From Pseudothermotoga thermarum DSM 5069 (GTDB taxonomy: Bacteria; Thermotogota; Thermotogae; Thermotogales; DSM-5069): a stretch of 64,000 nucleotides of DNA. Every line of letters starts with the position of its first letter. Position 1 is the first letter of the stretch. Below are positions 26,663-34,907 of this stretch, in pieces. Below the pieces are notes generated by a model, which was not told where the DNA came from, did not search any database, and saw only the letters and a list, made by a program, of their open reading frames with translations. The DNA is taken from the NCBI RefSeq assembly GCF_000217815.1, contig NC_015707.1:868001-932000 (forward strand), given 5' to 3'. The position numbers were made by a program, and so were the translations under genes.

Positions 26663-28312
26663 TCATGATATCACAGCTTTGAGATTTTTCAAAAGCTCAA
26701 CCACTTCTTTGTCATCCAAAATTTTTTCAACTTCTTCGAATTTTTTGAATGGTCTTGAGAGCAATATCCTTGCTGCTCTGGCTTTACCTATCTTTGGTAT
26801 TGCCAAAAGTTCTTCGTATGAGACTTTATTTAAATCAAAAGGATGTCTTATAGCTGTAACAGATCTTGGCCCATGATCAACGATTATCACATCGATTGGT
26901 CCTTCGACGTTTTCAAAGGGTATTCCGACTAAAATTGGGTACGTTCCAAGTTGCCTTCCAAAAGTTACTTTACCTTCCTTAAACTCCGGATAGACTTTTC
27001 TAAGCACCGTTCCAACTGGGAAAACTTTTCTGAACATTGGAAGATCTATTTCCGCCCTTATTTTTTCTTTGTAAAAGTTGAAGAACTTTCGATCGACTTT
27101 TATCTTTTTCTTTTGGTAGTAATTCCACAAAGGTGTGCCTGGTTCTACCATGACTTGTCTGATGTTTATTCTTCTAAGAAGCAGTCCTTTCTCCAAAATT
27201 CTTTTCAACCACTGGTAATTTTTTTCATACGTTTCTTTGGTTTCGCCGATTAAACCATACAGAAGGTTTATCCCAGGTAAAAGCTTTGGAACACCTTCAA
27301 CTCGAACAGAACCAATTTCGTTAACGATTTCCACAGCACGCAAAACAATTTCTGGGGAATTTCCGATGTTGTTCATCTTTAAAACTTTTTCATCGAAACT
27401 TTCCACTCCAAATGAAAGAACATCCCCTGGGCTGTTGTACTTGACAATCGTTTCGAGAATTTTTGCACATTCATTCTCGTACCTTACTATGTATGAAGGA
27501 TTGGCATTGTCATGGTGAAGAATTTCTATTTCAGGGCAATTGTTTCTTATCGCACTGTAAAGTTCTTCAAAAACTTGTGGGCAAGGTTTGCCAGAATTTC
27601 TATCCGCATAGTAAGCCAAGACATTTGCTGCTCTCCCAAGTCTGAAGGCTTTACAACCAGCCTTGTATAGACTAACGATTTCTTCCACCACGTGTTCCAC
27701 GGGTCTAGAAGTAAAAGTGGGGTAAAAGACCGGTTCGATGCAGAAGGAACAATGACCAAGTCTTTCACAACCTCTTGATAACTCTATCTCACAGATGATA
27801 CGTGGATAAAATGGATGTTTTTTGATAATCTCAGTCCCAGCTAAAGCAGCATCTTTAACCAAGTTCCAGTTGTTTAAAGAGGGACTAAGATTGGTGAAAA
27901 GCCTTACAAGATCACCAACAAGATCTGAACCAATGGTTTTGCAATCCTTAAGCTGAATTGTGCTTGCCTTTGATCCACCTTTTGAAACGTAAAATTTTGC
28001 AAGCGGTCCGGCTATCAATTTTTCTGATCTTTCGCAAATTTCAAAAATCTTTTCGATTTCTTTCAAGGTGATAGGTGTACCTCCAACGTACCTTCCTGGG
28101 ACGGTGACACCACCGATGACAAAAACAACGTCGTATTGAGATAACATCTTCCACAAATCGTCGCGCCTAATTTGATCGATCGTGAAATAATCGACGAAAA
28201 AACCTAGGTTGATCAATACTCCCGCGGCATATCGAACATAATGGCTAATATAGGGAGGTACCCCAAGTGCGGCAGGTTCATCGATATAACCATCGACGAT
28301 TACAGCTTTCAT
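26663..28312 (-). CDS. Radical SAM protein with C-terminal helix-hairpin-helix
   Basis: This 549-residue protein matches the COG1031 architecture. The N-terminal B12-binding-like Rossmann region (1-130) contains FVIGGVTVPGRYVGGTP. The radical SAM barrel (about 170-440) has cysteines C182, C188 and C191 in GCERLGHCSFCIEP, spaced CX5CX2C instead of CX3CX2C. A C-terminal HhH pair follows (about 500-549, ELLAIPKIGKARAARIL), suggesting nucleic-acid binding. The family's reaction is unknown. Conservation in archaea and thermophilic bacteria and the HhH make RNA or DNA modification a guess. It is cotranscribed with hisS. Confidence 0.8.
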   Translation of the reverse strand: MKAVIVDGYIDEPAALGVPPYISHYVRYAAGVLINLGFFVDYFTIDQIRRDDLWKMLSQYDVVFVIGGVTVPGRYVGGTPITLKEIEKIFEICERSEKLIAGPLAKFYVSKGGSKASTIQLKDCKTIGSDLVGDLVRLFTNLSPSLNNWNLVKDAALAGTEIIKKHPFYPRIICEIELSRGCERLGHCSFCIEPVFYPTFTSRPVEHVVEEIVSLYKAGCKAFRLGRAANVLAYYADRNSGKPCPQVFEELYSAIRNNCPEIEILHHDNANPSYIVRYENECAKILETIVKYNSPGDVLSFGVESFDEKVLKMNNIGNSPEIVLRAVEIVNEIGSVRVEGVPKLLPGINLLYGLIGETKETYEKNYQWLKRILEKGLLLRRINIRQVMVEPGTPLWNYYQKKKIKVDRKFFNFYKEKIRAEIDLPMFRKVFPVGTVLRKVYPEFKEGKVTFGRQLGTYPILVGIPFENVEGPIDVIIVDHGPRSVTAIRHPFDLNKVSYEELLAIPKIGKARAARILLSRPFKKFEEVEKILDDKEVVELLKNLKAVIS

Positions 28313-28341
28313 GTGATATCACCGTTGAAATTTGACGAAAT

Positions 28342-29160
28342 TCATTCTATACTCGAAAGCGTCGAAAGTATCTCATTGTAAGTTTTTTCATCTTGTGTTA
28401 TCAAATAGACATAGTATCCTTCGCCTTTTCGAATTATAATTTTTTCGTTTGGTTCAACGTTGACGTTGACTTCTGATGGTGAATAAACAGCTTTTACAAT
28501 TGCTCCGGACTTGTGGTTCGCTATTATCATCACAACTTGTTGATCGCCGATCTTCAACCTCGACACAGTATACCACGAAACGCTTTCAAGAACTTTTTTG
28601 ATTTCCAAAGGTAGATTAACTGATTCTACTTGAAAGTTTATCCTATAACGGCTAGCGACTTTTTCAAAATCTTCCTTCAAAGGTTCCACTGTTTCGTAAA
28701 CCATTTCGTTAACTATTCCTTTGGATGTGCGAGTGATTTTCCTTGGAAAACCGTTTTCATCTATGATTGCAACGTAATTTTCGCCTTCACCTTCAACGGT
28801 TATCTTATAATTTGCACCTTCCTTTTCTACTTTTGATACACCATATTGTTTCAACGCTCTTATTAAGAGGTCTTCCAAATCCAGAATTTCCAAAGGAGAT
28901 ATTCTGATGTCATTTGGTTGACCGATCACAAAAGTGTCGAACCTTCTTGCCCAAATCAAAAGAACGGGGGATAGCACCTGCACAATTTTATCTTTTCCCC
29001 ATTTGTACACAAGTTCAACTCGAATTCTGTTGCTCCCGCCTCTTTCAACCACAGTTCTTCTTGCAAAGTAATTGGCATTCAAAAACAAATCCAAATAACT
29101 TTGAGCTTGAACTACGATTAGAGCTAAAAGTAAACAAAACACAAGTAATTTCTTTTTCAT
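28342..29160 (-). CDS. Secreted partner of the ECF sigma locus, unknown
   Basis: I start it at ATG 29158-29160 behind AGGAGAGAAGAAG, giving 272 residues with a clear signal peptide (KKKLLVFCLLLALIVVQAQS). The first half is beta-rich, as in LolA/RseB-like domains (RRTVVERGGSNRIRVELVYK, KITVEGEGENYVAIID). The second half (about 175-272) resembles a small C-terminal beta domain. Many ECF systems pair the sigma and anti-sigma with such a periplasmic protein that senses envelope state. The family match is by overall pattern only. It follows the anti-sigma gene with a small overlap of leader sequence. Confidence 0.6.
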   Translation of the reverse strand: MKKKLLVFCLLLALIVVQAQSYLDLFLNANYFARRTVVERGGSNRIRVELVYKWGKDKIVQVLSPVLLIWARRFDTFVIGQPNDIRISPLEILDLEDLLIRALKQYGVSKVEKEGANYKITVEGEGENYVAIIDENGFPRKITRTSKGIVNEMVYETVEPLKEDFEKVASRYRINFQVESVNLPLEIKKVLESVSWYTVSRLKIGDQQVVMIIANHKSGAIVKAVYSPSEVNVNVEPNEKIIIRKGEGYYVYLITQDEKTYNEILSTLSSIE

Positions 29161-29185
29161 CTTCTTCTCTCCTGAATTTAGAGAA

Positions 29186-29536
29186 CTAGAATCCATCGTT
29201 TACCAATTTGATCAAACTTAGATAATCAAAAACCTCGCTTACTGTCGCTTTCTGTATCGGTGGCATTGTGACTTTCTTTGGTATACTGGAGATCAACACG
29301 TTGAATATGGCAAATGCGGTTGCTCCTGCAACCAACAGCTCAAAAACCAATCTTTTTCTGGATTTGATTTTTTTCAGCAACTTTTCCCGCATCATATTGC
29401 TTGGCTGATAGTTAAAACGTATTTTAGCCACTTCTAAAGCCTTCGTATAGCTAATGACAGCCTTTTGAGTATCTTCGTCTAACTCGCTTAAATCAACTTC
29501 TCCGTCAAGAAACCGATTGAATTTTTCCTCGTTCAT
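29186..29536 (-). CDS. Putative anti-sigma factor (single TM)
   Basis: A 116-residue protein with an acidic N-terminal helical region (FLDGEVDLSELDEDTQ), a TM helix at about 70-90 (LVFELLVAGATAFAIFNVLI) and a short outer tail. It overlaps the sigma gene by 4 bp. The position and the N-terminal LDGE motif of anti-sigma domains support the call. It has no cysteines, so it lacks the zinc HxxxCxxC motif of ZAS proteins. The outer tail is only about 25 residues, leaving little room for a sensing domain. Sensing may rely on the secreted protein encoded next. Confidence 0.7.
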   Translation of the reverse strand: MNEEKFNRFLDGEVDLSELDEDTQKAVISYTKALEVAKIRFNYQPSNMMREKLLKKIKSRKRLVFELLVAGATAFAIFNVLISSIPKKVTMPPIQKATVSEVFDYLSLIKLVNDGF

Positions 29537-30087
29537 TCCTTCGCCCCCTCAAGGAGTCTTCTTAACTTTTTCCTTGCGTAATGCAAACTGCTTTTGACAC
29601 TTCCAACAGGTTTTCCCAAGATTTGACTTATTTCCTCGTAACTTAAACCGTCTATATCTCTCATTTTTATGAGCAATCTATCTTCGGCTGGCAATTTCTC
29701 CATGGCTTCCAAAATTTTTTCGTACTCAATTTCTCCGGTGGCAACATCAGATGTATCTATGTCCGATGGGGGATGTGGTAAACTCGTTTCTTCGTCTTCT
29801 GTGAAATCCGCTAAAATTTCACTTCTTCTTTTGTACCTTGAAAGAAAATCCTTGCAAACGTTCACAGTTATACGGTATATCCACGTTGAAAGCTTGGAAT
29901 CTCCTTTGAATTTTTTTATACCTTTAAATATTCTAAACATCACCTCTTGTACAACGTCATCGACGTCATCTGATCCCAAATAGGCTTTTGCCACGCTTCC
30001 TATTTTTCCTGCGTAATTTTTATACAAGAACTCAAAAGCCCAATTTTCACCCTTTTTCAACCCTTCGACGATTTCTTCGTCTTGCAT
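29533..30087 (-). CDS. RNA polymerase sigma-E-type (ECF) factor
   Basis: The 184-residue protein has the sigma-2 domain (about 10-80: DVVQEVMFRIFKGIKKFKGD, with STWIYRITVNVCKDFLSRYK) and the sigma-4 domain (about 120-178: LPAEDRLLIKMRDIDGLSYEEI, with GKPVGSVKSSLHYARKKLRR). The linker (DFTEDEETSLPHPPSD) is usual. AGGAGGTAAAGG precedes the ATG. The three-gene set sigma, anti-sigma, secreted protein implies envelope-stress control, with autoregulation likely. Confidence 0.93.
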   Translation of the reverse strand: MQDEEIVEGLKKGENWAFEFLYKNYAGKIGSVAKAYLGSDDVDDVVQEVMFRIFKGIKKFKGDSKLSTWIYRITVNVCKDFLSRYKRRSEILADFTEDEETSLPHPPSDIDTSDVATGEIEYEKILEAMEKLPAEDRLLIKMRDIDGLSYEEISQILGKPVGSVKSSLHYARKKLRRLLEGAKE

Positions 30088-30127
30088 CCTTTACCTCCTA
30101 TTTTGACAACTCAAGATGACTTACGGT

Positions 30128-30643
30128 TCATTCACACAAAATGCCATCGCTATGACAGTAGAAATTTCCATAATCTTGCTTAATTGTTTTTAAAACTATT
30201 TCTCCAATTGGATTATCCACGCCGGATAAGTAATCGGCAACGTGTAAATGTAAACATTTGATGCTTAAGAAATCTCTTATACCACCTGTTCCAACTTGTT
30301 TTAACTTCAATCTAACACTTTCGCTTGTCACAAGTTTGTCCCTTAAATCAATTATATTCAAATGTGCTTTGATATACCTTGTCCTCAATTTTTCATCATT
30401 TCTAACCATTTGTTCAAGCTTTTTGATCATCCCTTTTGATTCTAGCCTTGAAATTACCTTGTTCAAAAAAGGGCAAGTCAACCAGTACAAAGTTGGAAAC
30501 GGTGAGCCATTCGACTCAGGATGACATTCAATTGTCACAGGATAACCATAAGGACATCTACTTTTGACTGAACGAAAAACTCTTGGAGGTCTGCCAAGTT
30601 GTTTTTCAACTACTTTCAGATCTTCAACAAGGTTGCCTTCCAA
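30128..30643 (-). CDS. DUF501 family protein
   Basis: The 171-residue protein matches DUF501 (PF04417): CPYGYPVTIECHP, TLYWLTCPFLNKVISRLE, GTGGIRDFLSIKCLHLHVADYL and IGEIVLKTIKQDY are all in order. The conserved Cys and His residues could bind a metal. The function is unknown. It starts at TTG within the end of prmA (28-bp overlap) and precedes the sigma gene by 40 bp. Confidence 0.8.
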   Translation of the reverse strand: MEGNLVEDLKVVEKQLGRPPRVFRSVKSRCPYGYPVTIECHPESNGSPFPTLYWLTCPFLNKVISRLESKGMIKKLEQMVRNDEKLRTRYIKAHLNIIDLRDKLVTSESVRLKLKQVGTGGIRDFLSIKCLHLHVADYLSGVDNPIGEIVLKTIKQDYGNFYCHSDGILCE

Positions 30644-31419
30644 CCTTCCATCCCTCTCACGCTTATTATCTCAAAGTTTTTCGATAAAGCAAAGTCCAAA
30701 ACCAATTCCATTTCGTCGTTTGGGATACCCGACAGTACAACCAAAGTATCTTTGTGGGAAACTTTATCAATTTGCTCAAGCAATTTTACGCACAACAAGG
30801 TATTTATGTTTGCCACAACCATGTCAAATTTATCCTCAACTGAACTTAGAAGATCCGATAGCACAAGATTTATTTTTACTTTGTTCAGTTTGCAAAATTC
30901 TTCTGCTACTTGCAAAGCGGTTGAATCATTGTCGACTGCGACTACTTTTTCTACACCCAATTTTTTCGCTATTATGGCAAGTATACCGGTCCCGCACCCT
31001 ACGTCCAACAGCGAGCGAATTTTTTCGATGTTTTCAACCATAAGTTGTGCGGCAAGCTTGGTGGTAGGATGATCTCCTGTTCCAAAAGCTGCGGAAGGCC
31101 ACATCTTTACAACGGTTGCACCCTTTATACCTTTTAACTTGCCAGTGGGATCCACGATCACACCTGGGGCTATTTGAAAGGGTTTTAGTTCAAGATAAAC
31201 AAACCAATCCTTTGGTTCAAGTACTCTATGCTCGATCAACTTTGCGTTTGAACGTTTTAGCAAGCTTTCCACGAAACTTTCATCTTCTGTGTAAATTTTG
31301 ATAAATAAAGAATATGCCGTCTTTTCGACGGCATAGTTCCAAAAACCAATACTTTCAAAGTATTGTTCCAAAGGTTGAAAATCGTCAACTTCAATGATCC
31401 ACTCGTGTACCTTGTTCAT
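30616..31419 (-). CDS. prmA: Ribosomal protein L11 methyltransferase
   Basis: The 267-residue protein has the N-terminal substrate-binding domain (1-95, with FQIAPGVIVDPTG) and the class I methyltransferase domain (about 105-267). Its SAM motif is LLDVGCGTGILAI, preceded by AFGTGDHPTT, the PrmA signature. NPPF-type motif is replaced by VVANINT, as usual in PrmA. It trimethylates L11 at several lysines. It overlaps speE by 4 bp. Confidence 0.93.
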   Translation of the reverse strand: MNKVHEWIIEVDDFQPLEQYFESIGFWNYAVEKTAYSLFIKIYTEDESFVESLLKRSNAKLIEHRVLEPKDWFVYLELKPFQIAPGVIVDPTGKLKGIKGATVVKMWPSAAFGTGDHPTTKLAAQLMVENIEKIRSLLDVGCGTGILAIIAKKLGVEKVVAVDNDSTALQVAEEFCKLNKVKINLVLSDLLSSVEDKFDMVVANINTLLCVKLLEQIDKVSHKDTLVVLSGIPNDEMELVLDFALSKNFEIISVRGMEGWKATLLKI

Positions 31420-32306
31420 TTGCGAACTTCTTGTGCAAGGATATTCTTAAGGAAATTTGGTAGTGTAAAGCAAGCAACATGGATTTCCTCGTTGTAATAT
31501 CTAAACTGCTGCGACATGTTCTTGGCATCGGATACTCTGAAGTCTTTTATTGGATCAACATTCTTTGATGCAAATATATAACTCCAAAATCCCGATGGAT
31601 AGGTTGGCACATATCCATGATAAACTTTCACAATTGGGAAAACAGAACTGATGCGCTTATAAGCCATTTTCAACCATCCGGCGTCGTAGAATGGATCTTC
31701 CGTTTCAGCGGTCATAACACCGTCTTCTTTGAGTGCTTCAAAGCAGCTTTTGTAAAAATCTTGTGTGAATAAATAACCTCCCTTGCTCGTCGAAGGATCC
31801 GTGGAATCTACGATGATTACATCAAAAGCGTTTTTGAATTGCCTTACGTATTCAGCACCATTTTCAAAGACAACTTGAACCTTTTCGTTGTTGAAAGCTT
31901 GACCAGATGAAAGGTGTTGTTTTGCCGCTTGGACTACTTTTTCATCAATTTCGCAAACTGTGACTTTTTCAACTTGTGGATGTTTTAAAACTTCGCGTAA
32001 AGTTCCCCCGTCTCCCCCTCCAATGATCAAAACGTTTCTGGGATTGCGATGTGAAAACATCGCAACATGTGCAAGCATCTCGTGGTACATGAATTCATCG
32101 GCATCGGTTGTCATAACTATTCCATCCAGCGCAAAAACTCTTCCAAGTGTTGGGTTGTCAAAGATATCAATTCTTTGGATCGGTGTTTGCTCGGAGTGTA
32201 CTAGCCGAGAAATTCTCAAAAATAGTCCACTGTCTCCTCCTGTGTGGTAATCGAAGAACCAAAGATGTCTACCTGGTACGACTTTATCCGACACCTTAGA
32301 CACCAC
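31416..32306 (-). CDS. speE: Spermidine/polyamine synthase
   Basis: A 296-residue aminopropyltransferase: WFFDYHTGGDSGLFLRI at the start, FALDGIVMTTDADEFMYHEML, the dcSAM-binding VLIIGGGDGGTLREV, CEIDEKVVQAAK, and VDSTDPSTSKGGYLFTQDFY. The gatekeeping loop is thermophile-like. It transfers aminopropyl groups from decarboxylated SAM to putrescine or agmatine, releasing MTA. It overlaps speH by 11 bp, so the two polyamine steps are coupled. Confidence 0.94.
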   Translation of the reverse strand: MVSKVSDKVVPGRHLWFFDYHTGGDSGLFLRISRLVHSEQTPIQRIDIFDNPTLGRVFALDGIVMTTDADEFMYHEMLAHVAMFSHRNPRNVLIIGGGDGGTLREVLKHPQVEKVTVCEIDEKVVQAAKQHLSSGQAFNNEKVQVVFENGAEYVRQFKNAFDVIIVDSTDPSTSKGGYLFTQDFYKSCFEALKEDGVMTAETEDPFYDAGWLKMAYKRISSVFPIVKVYHGYVPTYPSGFWSYIFASKNVDPIKDFRVSDAKNMSQQFRYYNEEIHVACFTLPNFLKNILAQEVRK

Positions 32307-32700
32307 CCTTTACCAACTTGTGTGGAGCATCAGCCGGTATTCCTATCGTGCTGTAATCACCGCGCGCGTGCTCTGTTACTTGCGTTCTTTTTGCTTTGAA
32401 AACGTCTTTCAAGAAATCAAAAGCTTTCCATGGGTCGGTGTCTTCTCCACAGGTGAAAAGATCTATCGCTGCATACCCGTATTCTGGCCAGGTGTGGATT
32501 GTCAAGTGTGATTCTGAAATGATCACAACACCGCTGACCCCATGGGGGAGGAACCGGTGAAAAGAAGAGTTTATTATCGTTGCGCCAGCTATTATGGCTG
32601 CTTCTCGCATTTTTTGCTCGATGAAGTTAACATCATCGAGTGCTTGTCTGTCGCAATCGTAAAATTCCGCTATCAGGTGCCTGCCCAAACTTTTCCTCAT
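32296..32700 (-). CDS. speH: S-adenosylmethionine decarboxylase proenzyme
   Basis: The 134-residue protein is the class 1B bacterial type. Autocleavage occurs between E63 and S64 in VVIISESHLTIHTWPE, with S64 converted to the pyruvoyl group; H69 and C84 are the usual processing and catalytic residues. It decarboxylates SAM to supply speE. It lies 15 bp after the XRE-cupin gene, with SD GGGAGGG upstream. Confidence 0.95.
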   Translation of the reverse strand: MRKSLGRHLIAEFYDCDRQALDDVNFIEQKMREAAIIAGATIINSSFHRFLPHGVSGVVIISESHLTIHTWPEYGYAAIDLFTCGEDTDPWKAFDFLKDVFKAKRTQVTEHARGDYSTIGIPADAPHKLVKGGV

Positions 32701-32715
32701 GGCAATCCCTCCCCA

Positions 32716-33249
32716 TCAATAGATTTCTAACCAAAGTACTATTGCTTCCTTTTTCTTGCTTGGATTTTTCAACATATGTTTTTTATCAGCTTTGTAGTAG
32801 AAGCAATCACCTTGGGATAGTTTGTATCGAACGTTGTCAAGCCAAAGATCCACGCGACCTTGAAGCACAAAACCAAATTCATCTCCTTCGTGGTAGCCTT
32901 CCTCCTCCGTTTGTGCACCGGGTTTAAGGATGACTAAAAATGGGTCTATTTTCTTTGTCTCAGTTTCACTTATCAAAAGATATGAAGACACTCCTTCTGG
33001 CTCATCGTAAATTGGAACTCTTTCTTCTTTCTTGTAAACCACCTTTGGTTCTTCTTCCTCGGAGAAGAAAGTTTTTAAATCGGTTCCAAGTGCTCGCAGT
33101 ATTTTTTCCAAGGTATCTATCGATAAGGATGTTCTGTTGCTTTCCAACTGGGATATAAAACTTCTTGAAAGATCCGTTCTCATGGCAAGTTCCTCTTGAG
33201 TTAATCCCCTTGATAATCTAAGCTTTTTTAGCTTTTCACCAAGGTCCAT
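32716..33249 (-). CDS. XRE-cupin transcriptional regulator
   Basis: The ATG at 33247-33249 follows AGGAGG, so I use it instead of a longer frame from 33288 that would lack a site. The 177-residue protein has an HTH_3 domain (about 1-58: LSRGLTQEELAMRTDLSRSFISQLE) and a C-terminal cupin_2 domain (about 105-175: PGAQTEEEGYHEGDEFGFVLQG). This PuuR/SutR-like layout binds small molecules in the cupin. Being first in a unit with speH and speE it likely controls polyamine synthesis, by inference only. Confidence 0.9.
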   Translation of the reverse strand: MDLGEKLKKLRLSRGLTQEELAMRTDLSRSFISQLESNRTSLSIDTLEKILRALGTDLKTFFSEEEEPKVVYKKEERVPIYDEPEGVSSYLLISETETKKIDPFLVILKPGAQTEEEGYHEGDEFGFVLQGRVDLWLDNVRYKLSQGDCFYYKADKKHMLKNPSKKKEAIVLWLEIY

Positions 33250-33296
33250 ACAGGATTCGATCCTCCTAGGTTTAAAATAGTTTCCCATTTTTGTCC

Positions 33297-33302
33297 ATTA
33301 TA
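33297..33302 (-). promoter_or_regulatory. -10 element of the XRE-speH-speE unit
   Basis: Minus-strand TATAAT lies about 48 bp before the regulator start. A TTGACG hexamer occurs only 12 bp upstream, which is too near for a standard -35. The region between is AT-rich and could hold an autoregulatory operator. Confidence 0.4.
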
Positions 33303-33499
33303 TTTATCAAGGTCCGTCAAGTTTCCTAACAATTATAAGCACCAATTTCTGTAAATATCAATAAGTTATCTTTACGTTTTTTTTACAAAATAACCAATTT
33401 CGCGCTTTTGATCGTACAAAATTTGTTGTCCTATTTATTTGACGCAGGTTGCTCACTTTTATGTTCAAGGCTAAGTTCGTGCAATTTGCAAGGATTTAC

Positions 33500-33528
33500 T
33501 TGTTTTTTTGCGGTAGGTGGTGTATTAT
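33500..33528 (+). promoter_or_regulatory. Promoter of the dCMP deaminase unit
   Basis: TTGTTT (33500-33505) and TATTAT (33523-33528) are 17 bp apart, so transcription should begin near 33535, only about four bases before the ATG at 33539. The 33303-33499 stretch between the divergent units is AT-rich and shows no gene. Confidence 0.5.
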
Positions 33529-33538
33529 TATTCATGGT

Positions 33539-34087
33539 ATGAAAACAAAGGAGAATCGTCAGGAAAAGTTAAAGACCTACCTTGAAAATTTGAATATCCC
33601 AAGCTTTGTAGAGAAAAGTAGCAACCTCTCTTGGGATATTTATTTTATGAAAATCTGCAAGTTGGTGAGTACTAGGTCCAGTTGTTCCCACAGAAAAGTT
33701 GGGGCTGTGATCGTCAAAGAAAACAGGATTTTAGCGACAGGCTACAACCAACCTCCGTCTGGATTTCCCCATTGTGAAACAATTGGTTGTATAAGGGATG
33801 GGTTGAAAATACAATCAGGTGAAAATCAAGAAATTTGCTTTGCATTGCACGCAGAACAAAATGCACTTATGCAAGCTGCAAAGTTTGGTATATCGACAAA
33901 TGGCGCCACACTTTACACCACCTTTAAGCCTTGTTCCATTTGTGCACGCTTAATTGTCAACGCTGGTATAAAGAGAGTTGTGTATCTGTACGATTATCCT
34001 GATCCTTTGACTGACTATTTCTTCAAAATCTGCAAAGTTGCAATTGAAAAACTTTCGGACGAAATCCTTTTGGAGGTGAAACCTTGA
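33539..34087 (+). CDS. dCMP/cytidine deaminase family protein
   Basis: The ATG at 33539 gives 182 residues; an upstream frame (33449) would be transcribed only from a different promoter and has no site. The zinc motifs are HAE (H104, E106) and PCSIC (C132, C135). SWDIYFMKICKLVSTRSSC and HRKVGAVIVKENRILATGYN match the dCMP deaminase (ComEB) subgroup. A 30-residue N-terminal extension is unusual. It probably supplies dUMP for dTMP synthesis. The stop overlaps the korB start region by 4 bp. Confidence 0.85.
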   Translation: MKTKENRQEKLKTYLENLNIPSFVEKSSNLSWDIYFMKICKLVSTRSSCSHRKVGAVIVKENRILATGYNQPPSGFPHCETIGCIRDGLKIQSGENQEICFALHAEQNALMQAAKFGISTNGATLYTTFKPCSICARLIVNAGIKRVVYLYDYPDPLTDYFFKICKVAIEKLSDEILLEVKP

Positions 34088-34905
34088 AAGTAGAAAAATT
34101 GATTACTTATTTGAGGGAAGAAAGATGGCCGTCGATATGGTGCGCAGGTTGTGGAAACGGAATTGTTTTGAAAGCCTTTCTTCAAGCCATCGATGATCTT
34201 AAGCTAAATAGAGAAAGAATCGCCGTTGTTTCAGGAATTGGTTGTTCTTCTCGAGCAACTGGTTACATCGATTTCAACACACTTCATACACTGCATGGTC
34301 GTGCCATAGCGTTTGCAACTGGAGTCAAATTGGCTAGACCCGATTTTCACGTGGCTGTGTTAGGTGGCGATGGTGATATACTGGCGATAGGTGGCAATCA
34401 TTTCATACACGCTTGCAGAAGGAACATCGACATCACAATAATTATATTCAACAACATGATCTATGGTATGACCGGTGGACAAAATTCTCCAACTACCCCT
34501 CTTGAGAAAAGAGCTTCAACAACTCCTTACGGTAACATTGAAAAGCCATTTGACACTGTTAAATTGGCTATAGCGGCGGGTGCTACGTATGTTGCAAGAG
34601 CAACTGTTTATCATTATCCTTTGCTTGTAAAATACATAACAAAAGCGCTTCAACACAAAGGCACAGCCGTTGTTGAAGCTGTGACAAATTGTCACACTTA
34701 CTACGGTAGGTACAACAACATTGCAAACCCAGCCGATATGCTTGAGTATTTCAAGAAAAACTCGATTATGCTTGAAAAAGCCAAAACTATGTCCGAAGAA
34801 GAATTGAAGGATAAAATAATCATAGGTGAGTTCCACCAGGAGATTCGCCCGGATTATTTGGAACTTTACAGAGAAGTGGTCGCTAAAGCTTTGGAGGAGG
34901 AGTAG
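34084..34905 (+). CDS. korB: 2-oxoacid:ferredoxin oxidoreductase beta subunit
   Basis: The 273-residue TPP-binding subunit starts at TTG after GGAGGTGAAACC. Motifs are WCAGCGNG (cluster-proximal CxxC), the GIGCSS loop, the TPP motif GGDGDILAIGGNHFIHA ending with NN in IIIFNNMIYGMTGGQ, and STTPYG. Sequence style matches 2-oxoglutarate or mixed 2-oxoacid enzymes (KorB). The gamma subunit follows by 2 bp. No alpha (KorA) or ferredoxin-like delta gene is adjacent, so the partner must come from elsewhere or the protein is a divergent two-subunit enzyme. Confidence 0.88.
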   Translation: MKVEKLITYLREERWPSIWCAGCGNGIVLKAFLQAIDDLKLNRERIAVVSGIGCSSRATGYIDFNTLHTLHGRAIAFATGVKLARPDFHVAVLGGDGDILAIGGNHFIHACRRNIDITIIIFNNMIYGMTGGQNSPTTPLEKRASTTPYGNIEKPFDTVKLAIAAGATYVARATVYHYPLLVKYITKALQHKGTAVVEAVTNCHTYYGRYNNIANPADMLEYFKKNSIMLEKAKTMSEEELKDKIIIGEFHQEIRPDYLELYREVVAKALEEE

Positions 34906-34907
34906 AC

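Noticed and set aside
32701-33530. SAM or polyamine riboswitch upstream of speH or the regulator
   Set aside because: The gap between regulator and speH is 15 bp, and the upstream region shows no multi-helix structure I can recognise.
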